DNA of 64,000 nucleotides from the NCBI GenBank assembly GCA_018882965.1, contig VEQY01000010.1:1-64000 (forward strand), written 5' to 3'. The notes beneath the pieces were generated by a model, which did no database searches, was not told the DNA's origin, and was given only the letters and a program-made list of their open reading frames with translations. This document shows, piece by piece, positions 35,112 to 47,232 of the stretch (its first letter is position 1; every line of letters begins with the position of its first letter). Source of the stretch: Mycobacterium sp. (GTDB lineage Bacteria > Actinomycetota > Actinomycetes > Mycobacteriales > Mycobacteriaceae). A program made the translations under genes and the position numbers.

Positions 35112-37025
35112 GTGAGCGCGAACGGCAGCGTAGACCCTGGCCGGGGACCTGAGAAGCTGGAAAAAGTCGTGATCAGGTTCGCCGGTGACTCCGGCGACGG
35201 CATGCAGCTGACCGGCGATCGCTTCACCGCCGAGGCCGCCCTGTTCGGCAACGATCTGGCCACCCAGCCCAACTACCCGGCCGAGATCCGCGCACCGCAG
35301 GGAACCCTTCCGGGGGTGTCGTCATTTCAGATCCAGATCGCCGGTTACGACATCTTCACCGCGGGTGACCGCCCGGACGTCCTGGTGGCGATGAACCCGG
35401 CCGCGCTCAAGGCCAACCTCGCCGACCTGCCGCGCGGTGGGGTGGTGATCGTGAACACCGACGAGTTCAGCAAGCGGAATCTGGCCAAGGTCGGCTACGT
35501 CACCAACCCCCTCGACGACGGTGCGATGTCCGACTTCGTCGTGCACCCGGTAGCCATGACCACCCTGACCATGGGCGCGGTCGAGTCGACCGGGGTGGCG
35601 AAGAAGGACGGCGAGCGGGCCAAGAACATGTTCGCGCTGGGACTGCTGTGCTGGTTGTACGGACGTTCCGTTGACACCAGCGCGGAATTCATCCGGGAGA
35701 AGTTCGCGCGCAAGCCCCAGATCGCGGAGGCCAACGTACTCGCGCTGCGGGCGGGCTGGAATTACGGCGAGACCACAGAGGCCTTCGCGACCTCCTTCGA
35801 GGTTCCCCGCGCTGATCTGCCGCCCGGGCAGTACCGCCAGATCTCCGGCAACACCGCCCTGGCCTACGGCGTGGTCACGGCTGCCCACCTGGCGGGCACC
35901 CAGGTCGTTCTCGGCAGCTACCCGATCACGCCGGCCTCCGATATCTTGCACGAACTGTCCAAGCACAAGGGCTTCGACGTCGTCACCATTCAGGCCGAGG
36001 ACGAGATCGCCGGTGTCTGCGCGGCGATCGGAGCCTCCTACGGCGGCGCACTCGGCGTCACGAGCACCTCGGGTCCGGGCCTGTCGTTGAAGTCGGAGGC
36101 CATCGGGCTGGCGGTCATGACCGAACTGCCGCTGCTGGTCGTCGACGTCCAGCGCGGCGGTCCGTCGACCGGGTTGCCCACCAAGACCGAGCAGGCCGAC
36201 CTGTTGCAGGCGATGTTCGGGCGCAACGGCGAATCCCCGGTTGCCGTGCTGGCCGCCCGCTCCCCGTCGGATTGCTTCGAAGTGGCCGTGGAGGCCGCCC
36301 GCATCGCGTTGACCTATCGCACACCGGTGATCCTGCTCTCCGACGGCGCGATCGCCAATGGGTCCGAGCCATGGCGGATTCCCGACGTGGCCGAACTCGA
36401 ACCGATCGAGCGCAACCTCGCCGAGCCCGGCGCGGATTACCAGCCGTACGCGCGAGATCCCCTCACCCTGGCCCGCGAGTTCGCCATCCCCGGCACTCCA
36501 GGTTTGGAGCACCGGATCGGGGGACTGGAGAAGGCGAACGGCTCGGGTGACATTTCCTATCACGGCGCCAACCACGACCTGATGGTGCGCCTGCGGCAGG
36601 CCAAGATCGACGGCATCGCGGTGGGCGACCTCGAAGTCGACGACCCCGGCGGCGACGCCGATCTGCTGATGCTGGGGTGGGGCAGTTCGTTCGGGCCGAT
36701 CGCCGAAGCGTGCCGACGCGCGAGGCGACGCGGGCACAAGGTGGCGCGAGCACACCTGCGTCACCTCAATCCGCTTCCGCGCAACATCGGCGAGATTCTG
36801 CGGCGCTATCCGAAAGTTGTTCTGCCCGAGATGAATTTGGGTCAGTTGGCGCTCCTGCTGCGCGGCAGATACCTGGTCGACATCCAGTCGGTGACGAAGG
36901 TTGCCGGCAGGGCGTTTCTCGCCGATGAACTTGAGGAGGTCATCGACGCTGCCCTGGACGGCACCTTGAGGGAAAACGAAAGTGGCAAAATGGAATTCGC
37001 CAAGCGCTCGGTGGTCAGCCGATGA
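35112..37025 (+). CDS. korA: 2-oxoglutarate:ferredoxin oxidoreductase, fused gamma-alpha subunit
   Basis: This 637-residue subunit of a TPP- and ferredoxin-dependent 2-oxoacid oxidoreductase converts 2-oxoglutarate to succinyl-CoA and CO2, or the reverse. The N-terminal ~190 residues are the gamma domain (FAGDSGDGMQLTGDR near 17). The alpha/pyrimidine-binding domain starts near 230 with GSYPITPASDIL near 268. In M. tuberculosis KorAB supports a TCA cycle variant that tolerates loss of 2-oxoglutarate dehydrogenase. The GTG at 35112 is chosen for the GGAGG site 8 bases upstream. Its stop overlaps the korB start. It corresponds to Rv2455c. Confidence 0.94.
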   Translation: MSANGSVDPGRGPEKLEKVVIRFAGDSGDGMQLTGDRFTAEAALFGNDLATQPNYPAEIRAPQGTLPGVSSFQIQIAGYDIFTAGDRPDVLVAMNPAALKANLADLPRGGVVIVNTDEFSKRNLAKVGYVTNPLDDGAMSDFVVHPVAMTTLTMGAVESTGVAKKDGERAKNMFALGLLCWLYGRSVDTSAEFIREKFARKPQIAEANVLALRAGWNYGETTEAFATSFEVPRADLPPGQYRQISGNTALAYGVVTAAHLAGTQVVLGSYPITPASDILHELSKHKGFDVVTIQAEDEIAGVCAAIGASYGGALGVTSTSGPGLSLKSEAIGLAVMTELPLLVVDVQRGGPSTGLPTKTEQADLLQAMFGRNGESPVAVLAARSPSDCFEVAVEAARIALTYRTPVILLSDGAIANGSEPWRIPDVAELEPIERNLAEPGADYQPYARDPLTLAREFAIPGTPGLEHRIGGLEKANGSGDISYHGANHDLMVRLRQAKIDGIAVGDLEVDDPGGDADLLMLGWGSSFGPIAEACRRARRRGHKVARAHLRHLNPLPRNIGEILRRYPKVVLPEMNLGQLALLLRGRYLVDIQSVTKVAGRAFLADELEEVIDAALDGTLRENESGKMEFAKRSVVSR

Positions 37026-38032
37026 GTGCACCCATGAAGGCCAAAGACTTCACCAGTGACCAAGAGGTCCGCTGGTGCCCCGGTTGCGGGGATTACGTCA
37101 TCCTCAACACCGTTCGCAACTTCCTGCCCGAGCTTGGGCTGCGCCGGGAGAACATCGTCTTCGTCAGCGGCATCGGCTGTTCGAGCCGGTTTCCCTACTA
37201 CCTGGAGACCTACGGGCTGCACTCCATTCACGGCCGGGCCCCGGCCGTTGCCACCGGACTGGCTCTGGCCCGTCCAGATCTGTCGGTGTGGGTTGTCACC
37301 GGCGACGGTGACGCGCTGTCCATCGGTGGCAACCATCTCATGCATGCGCTGCGGCGAAACGTCAACATGACAATCCTGCTCTTCAACAATCGGATCTACG
37401 GACTGACCAAGGGCCAGTACTCGCCGACATCCGAGGTGGGCAAGGTCACCAAGTCCACTCCCGCGGGTTCGGTGGATCATCCCTTCAACCCGGTGTCGCT
37501 GGCTCTGGGCGCGGAGGCGACCTTCGTGGGGCGGGCGCTGGACTCCGATCGGGCGGGTCTGTCGGAGGTGCTGCGGGCCGCCGCCGCCCATCGCGGAGCC
37601 GCCCTGGTCGAGATCCTGCAGGACTGCCCGATCTTCAACGACGGGTCCTTCGACGTCCTGCGCCGGGAGGGTGCCGGCGAACGGGTCATCCCGGTACGCC
37701 ACTCAGAGCCGATCACCTTCGGCGCGGCAGGGGAGTACTGCGTGGTCCGCACGGACTTCGGCCTGGATGTCGCCAAGACGGCCGACGTCGCCGCCGGCCA
37801 GGTCGTGGTGCACGACGCCCACGCCGAGAACCCCGCCTATGCCTTCGCGCTGTCGCGGCTCAGCGATCAGGACCTCGAGCACACCGTGATGGGGATCTTC
37901 CGGCAGGTGAGCCGTCCGACCTATGACGACGCCGTGCGCGACCAAGTCTCCGCCGCACGCGGCGACTCGCCGCACACTCCCGCCGACCTTCAGGCTCTGC
38001 TGCGCGGGCGCGACACCTGGGTCGTCGGGTAG
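37022..38032 (+). CDS. korB: 2-oxoglutarate:ferredoxin oxidoreductase beta subunit
   Basis: This 336-residue TPP-binding partner of KorA has CPGCGD near residue 19, [13 protein letters not shown] near 91 for Mg-TPP and the [16 protein letters not shown] motif near 122. Together with KorA it forms the active oxidoreductase and binds a 4Fe-4S cluster through conserved cysteines (near residues 19, 22 and 59, plus one distal). The ATG at 37022 overlaps the korA stop. mobA follows 2 bases after its stop. Confidence 0.94.
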   Translation: MSAPMKAKDFTSDQEVRWCPGCGDYVILNTVRNFLPELGLRRENIVFVSGIGCSSRFPYYLETYGLHSIHGRAPAVATGLALARPDLSVWVVTGDGDALSIGGNHLMHALRRNVNMTILLFNNRIYGLTKGQYSPTSEVGKVTKSTPAGSVDHPFNPVSLALGAEATFVGRALDSDRAGLSEVLRAAAAHRGAALVEILQDCPIFNDGSFDVLRREGAGERVIPVRHSEPITFGAAGEYCVVRTDFGLDVAKTADVAAGQVVVHDAHAENPAYAFALSRLSDQDLEHTVMGIFRQVSRPTYDDAVRDQVSAARGDSPHTPADLQALLRGRDTWVVG

Positions 38033-38034
38033 CC

Positions 38035-38622
38035 ATGACGGCACGTTCCCCGCTGGCCGCCGTGGTGCTGGCCGGTGGCGCTTCCCGGCGGATGGGCCGC
38101 GACAAGGCCACCATGCCCAGTCCGGGGTCCGCTCCCGGCCACGCCCGCGTGACCATGGTCGAACGCACGGTCGAGGTGCTCAGGGCCCGGTGCGCACCGG
38201 TCTTCGTCGTGGCGGCTCCCGGTCAGCAGTTGCCGGAGCTGCAGGCCGAGGTGCTGCGGGACGAGGTCCGCGGGGTGGGCCCACTGCTGGCCACCGGGCG
38301 GGGGCTGCGCGCGGCCGGCGACGCCGGGCTGGAATGGGCCTTCGTCTGTGCGGTGGACATGCCGAGGCTGACCGCCGAGATCATCGACGATCTGGTGGCG
38401 GGCACCGAGGGCGTGGACGTCGTGCTGCCCTGGGACGGCCGGGAGCACTATCTGGCCGGGATCTACCGGACATCGCTGGCCGATCCGATCGAGGCCCTGG
38501 TCGCCGCCGGTGCGCGCAGTATGCGGTCGCTGACCGACAGCGTGGTCACCCAGCGGATCGTGCTGGATCCCACGCCGGCATTGAGCAATGCGAATTCCGC
38601 TGACGATCTCGCGACAATCTGA
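38035..38622 (+). CDS. mobA: Molybdenum cofactor guanylyltransferase
   Basis: This 195-residue nucleotidyltransferase adds GMP to molybdopterin to make the MGD cofactor. The nucleotide-binding loop [13 protein letters not shown] lies at about residues 12-24, and the acidic metal site is in CAVDMPRL near 101. It is co-transcribed with korAB (2-base gap), an arrangement shared with M. tuberculosis (Rv2453c). With FdhD upstream it forms part of bis-MGD cofactor supply. Confidence 0.92.
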   Translation: MTARSPLAAVVLAGGASRRMGRDKATMPSPGSAPGHARVTMVERTVEVLRARCAPVFVVAAPGQQLPELQAEVLRDEVRGVGPLLATGRGLRAAGDAGLEWAFVCAVDMPRLTAEIIDDLVAGTEGVDVVLPWDGREHYLAGIYRTSLADPIEALVAAGARSMRSLTDSVVTQRIVLDPTPALSNANSADDLATI

Positions 38623-38714
38623 GGTTTATTCAGCCGGTTCCTAATTGAATTTCACAATGTGTTACCAGTGTGACCAATGTTAAAATTGAATTGTGCGGTA
38701 AATCGCAAAATCAC

Positions 38715-38730
38715 TGTGATAAGGGTCACA
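38715..38730. promoter_or_regulatory. CRP-type binding site (TGTGA-N6-TCACA)
   Basis: TGTGA TAAGGG TCACA is a perfect match to the CRP/FNR-family consensus palindrome. Mycobacterial Crp (Rv3676 type) binds such sites and is known to control rpfA. It lies 344 bases before the first rpf gene and about 160 before its best promoter, so the regulatory geometry is uncertain. Confidence 0.6.
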
Positions 38731-38878
38731 CTGTGCGGGCGATCGCACACTGGGGGCGCGGCCCCATGAAACCGCTGTGAACAGCGCGGACAGGTGTCAA
38801 ATACGTGCCCGTGATCGGTCCGTTATAGGAACGAGATCGGCGTGTCGCCTACGTGACTTCGCCAGCGGATGTTTGTAG

Positions 38879-39382
<504 letters not shown>

Positions 39383-39400
39383 CACCCGCCTGAGCTGGTG

Positions 39401-40067
<667 letters not shown>

Positions 40068-40095
40068 GCTCGTCCGCGGGCCATGCGGCCCCGGG

Positions 40096-40101
40096 TAAGT
40101 T
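40096..40101 (+). promoter_or_regulatory. -10 hexamer TAAGTT, leaderless promoter of the enoyl-reductase-like gene
   Basis: TAAGTT lies 6 bases before the ATG at 40108. Confidence 0.45.
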
Positions 40102-40107
40102 AGCCGC

Positions 40108-41358
40108 ATGACAGGCCGCGAATTCGACATCGTCCTCTACGGGGCCACCGGCTTCGTCGGCAAGCTCACCGCTGAGCATCTGGTCCGGGCCGGAGGTCCG
40201 GCGCGCATCGCGCTGGCCGGCCGGTCACCGCAGAAACTGGAGGCGGTGCGCGCGACGCTGGGGGAGTCCGCCGCGTCGTGGCCGATCCTCACCGTCGATG
40301 CCGACAAGCCGGCGACGCTGGCCGACATGGCCGCGCGCACCCAGGTGGTGATCACCACCGTCGGGCCCTACTCCAAGTACGGCCTGCCGCTGGTGGCGGC
40401 CTGCGCGGCCGCGGGCACCGACTACACCGATCTGACCGGCGAGGCGATGTTCGTGCGGCAGAGCATCGACGACTACCACAAGCAAGCCATCGACACCGGC
40501 GCGCGCATCGTGCACGCGTGCGGCTTCGACTCCATCCCTGCGGACATGAGCGTCTACGAATTGTTCCGGCGCACCCGCCACGACGGCACCGGCGAACTGG
40601 GCGACACCAACTTCGTGCTGCGCGGGTTCGCGGGCGGTGTTTCCGGCGGCACCATCGCCTCGATGATCGAGGTGTTCCGTGCGGCATCCGGCGACCCCGA
40701 CACCCGCAGACTGCTCGAGGACCCCTACACCCTCGCCCAGGACCGGATGGCCGAGCCCGAACTGGGTGCTCAGCCCGACCTGGCGCTGCGGCGGGGCCGC
40801 GAGATCGCACCCGAACTCAGTGGGCTGTGGGCCGCCGGGTTCGTGATGGCCAAGTACAACACCCGCATCGTGCGGCGCAGCAATGCCCTGCTGGACTACG
40901 GCTACGGGCGGACGTTCCGCTACGCCGAGTACATGGGGATGGGCCCGGGGCCGCTGGCGCCGGTGACCGCCGCCCTGACCACGGCGGCCACCGCCGGCAG
41001 CTGGGCGCTGGGCAGCCGCGTCTTCCGCTTCCTGCCGCGACGGCTGGTCGAGCGGGTGGCTCCCAAGCCGGGCACCGGGCCCAGCCAGGACGTGCGCGAG
41101 CGCGGCTTCTACCGGGCCGAGACCTACACGACCACGACCACCGGCGCGCGGTACGTGGCGACCATCTCTCAGCACGGCGATCCGGGGTACCAGGCGACCT
41201 CGGTGATGCTCGGCGAGAGCGGCCTGGCACTGGCACTCGACCGCGACGCCCTGCCCCCGATCTACGGCGTGCTGACCCCCGCCGCCGCCATGGGCGACGC
41301 CTTGCTCGCGCGTTTCCCGGCAGCGGGAATCTCGCTGGACTCGGCTCGGCTGGACTAA
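40108..41358 (+). CDS. Saccharopine dehydrogenase-like/trans-acting enoyl reductase family protein
   Basis: This 416-residue protein corresponds to Rv2449c. The N-terminal Rossmann fold has YGATGFVGK near residues 11-19 for NAD(P). VGPYSKYG near 90 and the ACGFDSIPADMS block near 135 are typical of the family that includes the phthiocerol enoyl reductase Rv2953. It lies apart from any polyketide synthase, so its substrate is unknown. The ATG at 40108 fits a leaderless promoter. The downstream DUF937 gene has its own promoter. Confidence 0.85.
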   Translation: MTGREFDIVLYGATGFVGKLTAEHLVRAGGPARIALAGRSPQKLEAVRATLGESAASWPILTVDADKPATLADMAARTQVVITTVGPYSKYGLPLVAACAAAGTDYTDLTGEAMFVRQSIDDYHKQAIDTGARIVHACGFDSIPADMSVYELFRRTRHDGTGELGDTNFVLRGFAGGVSGGTIASMIEVFRAASGDPDTRRLLEDPYTLAQDRMAEPELGAQPDLALRRGREIAPELSGLWAAGFVMAKYNTRIVRRSNALLDYGYGRTFRYAEYMGMGPGPLAPVTAALTTAATAGSWALGSRVFRFLPRRLVERVAPKPGTGPSQDVRERGFYRAETYTTTTTGARYVATISQHGDPGYQATSVMLGESGLALALDRDALPPIYGVLTPAAAMGDALLARFPAAGISLDSARLD

Positions 41359-41473
41359 CCGTCGCCCCCTCGCCCGATCAGCTGTGGGCGTACGTCAATC
41401 GGCTGCCCGTGGCGCATCTGCTCGACTACTGTCGGAGGAGACTTTCCCACTCCCAGCAAAGGCGGAAAACACC

Positions 41474-42082
41474 ATGGCCGGTCTCGACGACCTGATGAAC
41501 CAGATCCCGGTGGCGGACATCGCCGCCAAGCTCGGCGCCGACCAGGGCCAAGTGAACGACGCGATCCAGACTCTGGTGCCGACCCTGCTGGGGACGCTGC
41601 AGGAGAACGTTCAGGCCGACGACATCGACTCCAGCGAACTCGAGTCGGTGGTGGTGGCCGAGGGCCAGTCCGATCTGCTCGACGGCGGGGTCAACGTCGA
41701 CCAGCTCGACGTCGGACAGGGCGGGCAGCTGGTCGCCAGCCTCTTCGGCGGCAATGACACCAACCAGGTGGCCTCGGCGCTGGCGGGCGCGGGTGCGGGC
41801 AGCGGGGATCTGATCAAGCGGCTGCTGCCGATGCTCGCCCCGATCGTGCTGGCCTACGTCGGCAAGCAGTTCGCGCAGAAGGGCGGCGGGACGGCTCAGG
41901 CTCAGGCCGCACCCGGCGGCGGGATCGGCGATGTGCTGGGCAGCATCCTCGGCGGAGCCGGCGGTGGTGGTGGCGGTGGCAACAACAACCCGCTGGGCTC
42001 CATCCTGGGCAGCGTGCTCGGCGGCGGCCAGGGCGGGGCGATCGGCAACATCCTGGGTGGCCTGCTGCGCGGGGGCAAGTAA
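41474..42082 (+). CDS. DUF937-family protein
   Basis: This 202-residue protein has an N-terminal helical DUF937 region, about residues 1-95 (DIAAKLGADQGQV near 15). A hydrophobic stretch follows near 120 (LLPMLAPIVLAYVGKQFA), then a glycine-rich tail of GGGIGDVLGSILGG-like repeats. Function is unknown. The ATG at 41474 follows an AAAGG site. TACTGT at 41427-41432 is a probable -10 hexamer giving a leader of about 35 bases. An earlier in-frame start at 41384 precedes that promoter and was rejected. Confidence 0.8.
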   Translation: MAGLDDLMNQIPVADIAAKLGADQGQVNDAIQTLVPTLLGTLQENVQADDIDSSELESVVVAEGQSDLLDGGVNVDQLDVGQGGQLVASLFGGNDTNQVASALAGAGAGSGDLIKRLLPMLAPIVLAYVGKQFAQKGGGTAQAQAAPGGGIGDVLGSILGGAGGGGGGGNNNPLGSILGSVLGGGQGGAIGNILGGLLRGGK

Positions 42083-42091
42083 GCCCGTTCC

Positions 42092-42097
42092 TAGAAT
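42092..42097 (+). promoter_or_regulatory. -10 hexamer TAGAAT, leaderless promoter of valS
   Basis: TAGAAT lies 6 bases before the GTG at 42104. It is the best -10 match among the leaderless sites. Confidence 0.55.
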
Positions 42098-42103
42098 CAG
42101 TGG

Positions 42104-44758
42104 GTGGCCCACGACGACACCCGCGAGCAGTCGCTGCCCAAGTCATGGGATCCGGGTGCGGTAGAGGCTGAGATCTACCGGGGCTGGGTCGAGGCCGGCT
42201 ATTTCACCGCCGATGCCGCCAGTACGAAGCCCGCCTACTCGATCGTGCTGCCGCCGCCCAATGTCACCGGCAGCCTGCACATGGGCCATGCCCTGGACCA
42301 CACCCTGATGGACGCGCTCACCCGCCGCAAGCGCATGCAGGGCTTCGAAGTGCTCTGGCTGCCCGGCATGGACCACGCCGGCATTGCCACCCAGAGCCTG
42401 GTGGAGAAGCGACTCGCCGCCGATGGTGTGCACAAGGACGAACTCGGCCGGGAGCGGTTCGTCGAGCAGGTCTGGGAGTGGAAGGGCGAGTCCGGCGGCA
42501 CCATCGGGGTCCAGATGCGCCGCCTCGGCGACGGCGTGGACTGGAGTCGCGACCGATTCACCATGGACGAGGGGTTGTCCCGGGCCGTGCGTACCATCTT
42601 CAAACGGCTCTTCGACGCCGGGTTGATCTACCGCGCCGAGCGGCTGGTGAATTGGTCGCCGGTGCTGCAGACCGCGATCTCCGACCTGGAGGTCAAATAC
42701 GAGGAGGTCGAGGGCGAGCTGGTGTCGTTCCGCTACGGGTCGATGGACGACTCGCAGCCGCACATCGTGGTCGCCACCACCCGGATCGAGACGATGCTCG
42801 GTGACACCGCGATCGCCGTGCATCCCGACGACGATCGCTACCGGCATCTGGTGGGCCATTCCCTGCCGCACCCGTTTCTGGATCGCCGCATCACCATCGT
42901 TGCCGATACACACGTCGATCCTGAATTCGGTACCGGCGCGGTCAAAGTCACCCCGGCGCACGACCCCAACGACTTCGAGATCGGGATGCGGCACAACCTC
43001 GCGATGCCGTCGATCATGGATGAGGCCGGTCGGATCGCCGGGACCGGAACCCAGTTCGACGGCTTGGACAGGTTCGAAGCCCGCTATGCGGTCCGCCGGG
43101 CGCTGGCCGACGAGGGACGCATCGTCGCCGAGAAGCGCCCGTATCTGCACAGCGTGGGGCACTCCGAACGCAGCGGCGAACCGATCGAACCGCGGCTGAG
43201 CCTGCAGTGGTGGGTGCAGGTGTCGTCGATGGCCAAGGCCGCCGGCGACGCGGTGCGCAACGGTGACATCGTGATCCACCCGGCGAGCCTGGAGCCGCGC
43301 TGGTTCGACTGGGTCGACGACATGCACGACTGGTGCATTTCGCGCCAACTGTGGTGGGGTCATCGCATCCCGATCTGGCACGGCCCGGACGGGCAGATGG
43401 TGTGTCTGGGTCCTGACGAGACACCGCCGCCGGGCTGGGAACAGGATCCCGACGTCCTGGACACCTGGTTCTCCTCGGCCCTGTGGCCTTTCTCCACCAT
43501 GGGCTGGCCCGACCGGACCGCAGACCTGGAGAAGTTCTACCCGACAAGCGTTCTGGTGACCGGCTACGACATCCTGTTCTTCTGGGTCGCGCGAATGGTC
43601 ATGTTCGGGACCTTCGTCTCGGGAGACGACGCGATCACCGCGGGCGGCACCCGCGGTTCTCAGGTGCCGTTCGAGAACGTCTTTCTGCACGGCCTGATCC
43701 GCGACGAACACGGCCGCAAGATGAGTAAGTCGCGGGGCAACGGCATCGACCCGCTGGACTGGGTCGAAATGTTCGGCGCCGACGCGCTCCGGTTCACCCT
43801 GGCGCGCGGCGCGAGTCCCGGCGGGGATCTGTCCATCGGCGAGGACCACGCGCGTGCATCGCGCAACTTCGCGACCAAGTTGTTCAACGCGACCCGCTAT
43901 GCGCTGATGAACGGTGCAGCGCCCGCGCCGCTGGCGCCGCACGGTGCGCTGACCGATGCCGATCGCTGGATTCTCGGCAGGCTCGAGGAGGTTCGTGCCG
44001 AGGTCGACTCTTCGTTCGATAACTACGAATTCAGCCGGGCCTGCGAGGCGCTCTACCACTTCGCCTGGGACGAGTTCTGCGACTGGTACGTCGAATTGGC
44101 CAAAGTCCAACTCGCCGATAAGGACCGCACCGCTGCCACGAGGGCGGTACTCGCGACCGTGCTGGACACCTTGCTCAAACTGCTGCACCCGGTGATGCCC
44201 TTCGTGACCGAGGTGCTGTGGAAGTCGCTGACCGGGGGTGAGTCACTGGTGATCGCCGAGTGGCCGCAGTCTTCCGGCTTCGCCCTGGATCCATCCGCCG
44301 CCCGGCGAATAGCCGATCTGCAGAAGCTGGTCACCGAGGTTCGCAGGTTCCGCAGCGACCAGGGCCTGGCCGACCGGCAGAAGGTGCCCGCCCGATTGGC
44401 GGGACTGCAGCAGTCCGGATTGCACGCCGCCGTGCCCGCACTGCAGGCGCTCGCCTGGCTGACCGACCCTGCGGGCGACTTCAACCCCACAGCGCAACTT
44501 GAGGTGCGGCTGTCCTCCGGTGCCATCGACGTCGAACTCGACACGTCTGGCACCGTCGACCTCGCCGCGGAGCGGCGTCGGCTGGAGAAGGACCTGGCGA
44601 TCGCGCACAAGGAATTGGCCGGCACCACAGCCAAACTCGACAGCGAAGCCTTCCTGGCCAAGGCGCCCGGCGACGTCGTCGACAAGATTCGCGACCGGCA
44701 GAAGCTGGCCCGCGAGGATGTCGAGCGCATCACCGCACGCCTGGCCGGGCTGGCATGA
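42104..44758 (+). CDS. valS: Valyl-tRNA synthetase
   Basis: This 884-residue class I synthetase charges tRNA-Val. The HIGH motif appears as HMGH in [10 protein letters not shown] near residue 58 and KMSKS as [11 protein letters not shown] near 537. The editing domain lies between them ([17 protein letters not shown] near 225). A C-terminal coiled coil occupies the last 70 residues. The GTG start fits a leaderless transcript. Its stop overlaps the folC start, forming valS-folC-DUF4233, the order in M. tuberculosis (Rv2448c-Rv2446c). Confidence 0.97.
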   Translation: MAHDDTREQSLPKSWDPGAVEAEIYRGWVEAGYFTADAASTKPAYSIVLPPPNVTGSLHMGHALDHTLMDALTRRKRMQGFEVLWLPGMDHAGIATQSLVEKRLAADGVHKDELGRERFVEQVWEWKGESGGTIGVQMRRLGDGVDWSRDRFTMDEGLSRAVRTIFKRLFDAGLIYRAERLVNWSPVLQTAISDLEVKYEEVEGELVSFRYGSMDDSQPHIVVATTRIETMLGDTAIAVHPDDDRYRHLVGHSLPHPFLDRRITIVADTHVDPEFGTGAVKVTPAHDPNDFEIGMRHNLAMPSIMDEAGRIAGTGTQFDGLDRFEARYAVRRALADEGRIVAEKRPYLHSVGHSERSGEPIEPRLSLQWWVQVSSMAKAAGDAVRNGDIVIHPASLEPRWFDWVDDMHDWCISRQLWWGHRIPIWHGPDGQMVCLGPDETPPPGWEQDPDVLDTWFSSALWPFSTMGWPDRTADLEKFYPTSVLVTGYDILFFWVARMVMFGTFVSGDDAITAGGTRGSQVPFENVFLHGLIRDEHGRKMSKSRGNGIDPLDWVEMFGADALRFTLARGASPGGDLSIGEDHARASRNFATKLFNATRYALMNGAAPAPLAPHGALTDADRWILGRLEEVRAEVDSSFDNYEFSRACEALYHFAWDEFCDWYVELAKVQLADKDRTAATRAVLATVLDTLLKLLHPVMPFVTEVLWKSLTGGESLVIAEWPQSSGFALDPSAARRIADLQKLVTEVRRFRSDQGLADRQKVPARLAGLQQSGLHAAVPALQALAWLTDPAGDFNPTAQLEVRLSSGAIDVELDTSGTVDLAAERRRLEKDLAIAHKELAGTTAKLDSEAFLAKAPGDVVDKIRDRQKLAREDVERITARLAGLA

Positions 44759-46149
44759 GCGACCCGACCCCCGACGAGATCGCCTCGCTGCTACAGGTCG
44801 AGCATGTGCTCGACAAACGTTGGCCGGAGACGAAGCTCGAGCCCAGCACCACGCGTATCCAAGCGCTGATGGAACTTCTGGGGTCGCCGCAGCACACCTA
44901 TCCGTGCATCCACGTCGCCGGCACCAACGGCAAGACGTCGGTGGTTCGCATGATCGACGCGCTGTTGACCGCGTTCGGCCAGCGCACCGGGCGCACCACC
45001 AGCCCGCACCTGCAGTCGGCGGTCGAGCGGATCGCCATCGACAACCGGCCGATCAGCCCGGCGCGCTATGTGGAGACCTACCGCGAAATCGAGCCGTTCG
45101 TGCAGATGGTCGATGCCCAGTCGGTGGCCGAAGGCGGCCCGGTGATGAGCAAGTTCGAGGTCCTGACCGGTATGGCGTTCGCGGCCTTCGCCGACGCGCC
45201 GGTTGACATCGCCGTCGTCGAGACCGGTATGGGCGGATCCTGGGATGCCACCAGCGTGGTGGATGCGACGGTCGTGGTGATCACCCCGATCAGCATGGAT
45301 CACGCCGAATATCTCGGTGCGACCGTCGGGGAGATCGCGGCCGAGAAGGCGGGCATCATCGGCGGCCCCCGCGGTGACCCGCCCGTCGAGACGGTGGCCA
45401 TCATCGGCCGTCAGCCGCGGGAGGCGATGGCGGTGCTGCTCGGCCACGCCGTACGCGTCGCCGCGGTGGTCGCCCGGGAGGACTCCGAATTCGCAGTGCT
45501 TGGCCGCGACGTGGCCGTCGGTGGACAGTTGCTGCAGTTGCAGGGCCTCGGCGGACAGTATCGGGATGTGTTCCTGCCGCTGCACGGCGAACATCAGGCC
45601 CACAACGCCGTCCTCGCACTGGCGGCCGTCGAGGCCTTCTTCGGTGCCGGTGCGGCGCGTCAGCTCGACGTCGAGACGGTGCGTGCGGGGTTCGCCGCCG
45701 CGACCAGCCCTGGCCGGCTCGAGCGGATGCGCACAGCACCGTCGGTCTTCATCGACGCCGCGCACAATCCGGGCGGAGCGGCCGCGCTGGCTGCGGCGTT
45801 GACGTCGGAGTTCGATTTCCGTTACCTGGTAGGTGTGATCAGCGTGATGGGGGATAAGGACGTCGCCGGCATCCTGGCCGCCCTCGAGCCGGTTCTCGAC
45901 CAGGTGGTGGTCACCGACAACGGCTCACCGCGAGCGTTGGACGTCGAGTCACTGGCGCGTCACGCCGAGGAGGTCTTCCTGGTCGAGTCACGGGTGGTGC
46001 GCGCCTCCACGCTGTCCGATGCGATCGAGACCGCGACCGCATTGGTCGAACGGGAGTGTGGCGGGTATGCCGGAGCCGGGATCGTGATCACCGGATCCGT
46101 GGTGACCGCCGGCGTCGCCCGCACTCTGTTCGGGAAAGACCCGCAGTGA
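44755..46149 (+). CDS. folC: Folylpolyglutamate synthase/dihydrofolate synthase
   Basis: This 464-residue Mur-ligase-family enzyme adds glutamates to folates. The ATP loop GTNGKTS is near residues 58-64, the [11 protein letters not shown] segment near 83 and the AHNPGG block near 337. The ATG at 44755 overlaps the valS stop, and its end overlaps the next start (GTGA). In M. tuberculosis folC mutations confer resistance to para-aminosalicylic acid; no such claim is made for this allele. Confidence 0.95.
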   Translation: MSDPTPDEIASLLQVEHVLDKRWPETKLEPSTTRIQALMELLGSPQHTYPCIHVAGTNGKTSVVRMIDALLTAFGQRTGRTTSPHLQSAVERIAIDNRPISPARYVETYREIEPFVQMVDAQSVAEGGPVMSKFEVLTGMAFAAFADAPVDIAVVETGMGGSWDATSVVDATVVVITPISMDHAEYLGATVGEIAAEKAGIIGGPRGDPPVETVAIIGRQPREAMAVLLGHAVRVAAVVAREDSEFAVLGRDVAVGGQLLQLQGLGGQYRDVFLPLHGEHQAHNAVLALAAVEAFFGAGAARQLDVETVRAGFAAATSPGRLERMRTAPSVFIDAAHNPGGAAALAAALTSEFDFRYLVGVISVMGDKDVAGILAALEPVLDQVVVTDNGSPRALDVESLARHAEEVFLVESRVVRASTLSDAIETATALVERECGGYAGAGIVITGSVVTAGVARTLFGKDPQ

Positions 46150-46547
46150 CCGACGGCACAGCGACCGAAGAGGCGCCACCCGATCCGTGGAAGAGCTTCC
46201 GCGGCGTCGCGGCCGGGACACTGATCCTGGAGATCGTTGCCGTGCTGCTGGCCCTTCCGGTGGTCGGGTCGGTCGGCGGCGGGCTGACCGTGGGTTCGAC
46301 GGCCTATCTGCTGGGGTTCGCGCTCCTGCTGGTCGTCTTGGCAGGGCTGCAGGGCAGGCCGTGGGCGATCTGGGCCGACCTCGGAGCCCAGCTGATCCTC
46401 GTGGCCGGATTCTTCGTCTACCCCGCCATCGGTTTCATCGGCCTGCTCTTCCTCGTGGTGTGGGCGGTGATCGCCTACCTGCGCGCGGAGGTGCTGCGCC
46501 GACAGCGCTTCGGGCTCTTGCCCGGCCAGGAGCCGCCGCCCGGCTGA
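46146..46547 (+). CDS. DUF4233 membrane protein
   Basis: This 133-residue integral membrane protein corresponds to Rv2446c. It has four predicted helices, at about residues 21-41, 49-68, 72-92 and 96-112. The first carries [12 protein letters not shown] and the last [13 protein letters not shown]. The GTG start overlaps the folC stop, so it is co-translated with folC. Function is unknown. Confidence 0.8.
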   Translation: MTDGTATEEAPPDPWKSFRGVAAGTLILEIVAVLLALPVVGSVGGGLTVGSTAYLLGFALLLVVLAGLQGRPWAIWADLGAQLILVAGFFVYPAIGFIGLLFLVVWAVIAYLRAEVLRRQRFGLLPGQEPPPG

Positions 46548-46551
46548 CGGG

Positions 46552-46557
46552 TACGCT
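46552..46557 (+). promoter_or_regulatory. -10 hexamer TACGCT, leaderless promoter of ndk
   Basis: TACGCT lies 7 bases before the GTG at 46565. Confidence 0.45.
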
Positions 46558-46564
46558 GTCGGCC

Positions 46565-46975
46565 GTGACGGAGCGGACACTGGTGCTGATCAAGCCCGAC
46601 GGCGTGCAGCGGCGGGCTATCGGGGACATCATCGGCAGGATCGAACGCAAGGGCCTGACCATCGCCGCCCTCGAACTCAGACATGTCAGCGACGAGTTGG
46701 CCAGGGCCCACTACGCCGAGCACGACGGCAAGCCGTTCTTCGGGTCCCTGCTGGAATTCATCACCTCAGGTCCGGTCGTCGCCGCGATCGTCGAGGGTCC
46801 CCGGGCGGTCGCCGCATTCCGCCAGCTGGCCGGCGGCACCGACCCGGTCGAGAAGGCCACCCCCGGCACGATCCGCGGTGACCTGGGCCTGGAGACGCAA
46901 TCCAACCTGGTGCACGGGTCGGACTCGCCGGAATCCGCCGCGCGCGAAATCGCGCTCTGGTTCCCCTCGGCCTGA
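46565..46975 (+). CDS. ndk: Nucleoside diphosphate kinase
   Basis: This 136-residue enzyme balances NTP and dNTP pools by transferring phosphate through a phosphohistidine. [12 protein letters not shown] near residue 5 and the catalytic histidine in NLVHGSDS near 117 are intact. Length equals the M. tuberculosis protein. The GTG at 46565 is required to give the normal N-terminus, although the frame is open upstream into the DUF4233 region. It is probably leaderless. Confidence 0.96.
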   Translation: MTERTLVLIKPDGVQRRAIGDIIGRIERKGLTIAALELRHVSDELARAHYAEHDGKPFFGSLLEFITSGPVVAAIVEGPRAVAAFRQLAGGTDPVEKATPGTIRGDLGLETQSNLVHGSDSPESAAREIALWFPSA

Positions 46976-47232
46976 GCCTCCCGGTCCCGGCGGTGTCCGC
47001 CGGTGGTCGTAACCCGGCCGCAGGTGTGGGATACTGAAGCAAGCCACCCGGTAACGGGTAGCCGGAATGAGACTTCAGACGTGCGCGACCACCGCGTCCT
47101 GCGGTGCGGCGCGGACCGTCCAGCGGCCATCATTCGAGCCAAACGTCAGCAGATGCCCGGGCACCCCCGGACACAAGAAGCCCTCGCGTGGCCGCGTCGA
47201 TGAGGACGCGCCCGGGGGCTTGAGGAGAGTAC
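46976..47232 (+). promoter_or_regulatory. rne promoter and long leader
   Basis: GATACT at 47030-47035 is a good -10 hexamer; TCGTAA at 47007-47012 is a weak -35 with a 17-base spacer. Transcription near 47042 gives a leader of about 190 bases. ACCCG-GTAA-CGGGT at 47046-47059 forms a 5-bp stem with a GNRA tetraloop at the very 5' end. No small gene is evident. Long leaders allow RNase E autoregulation in E. coli; whether that applies here is inference. Confidence 0.45.
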
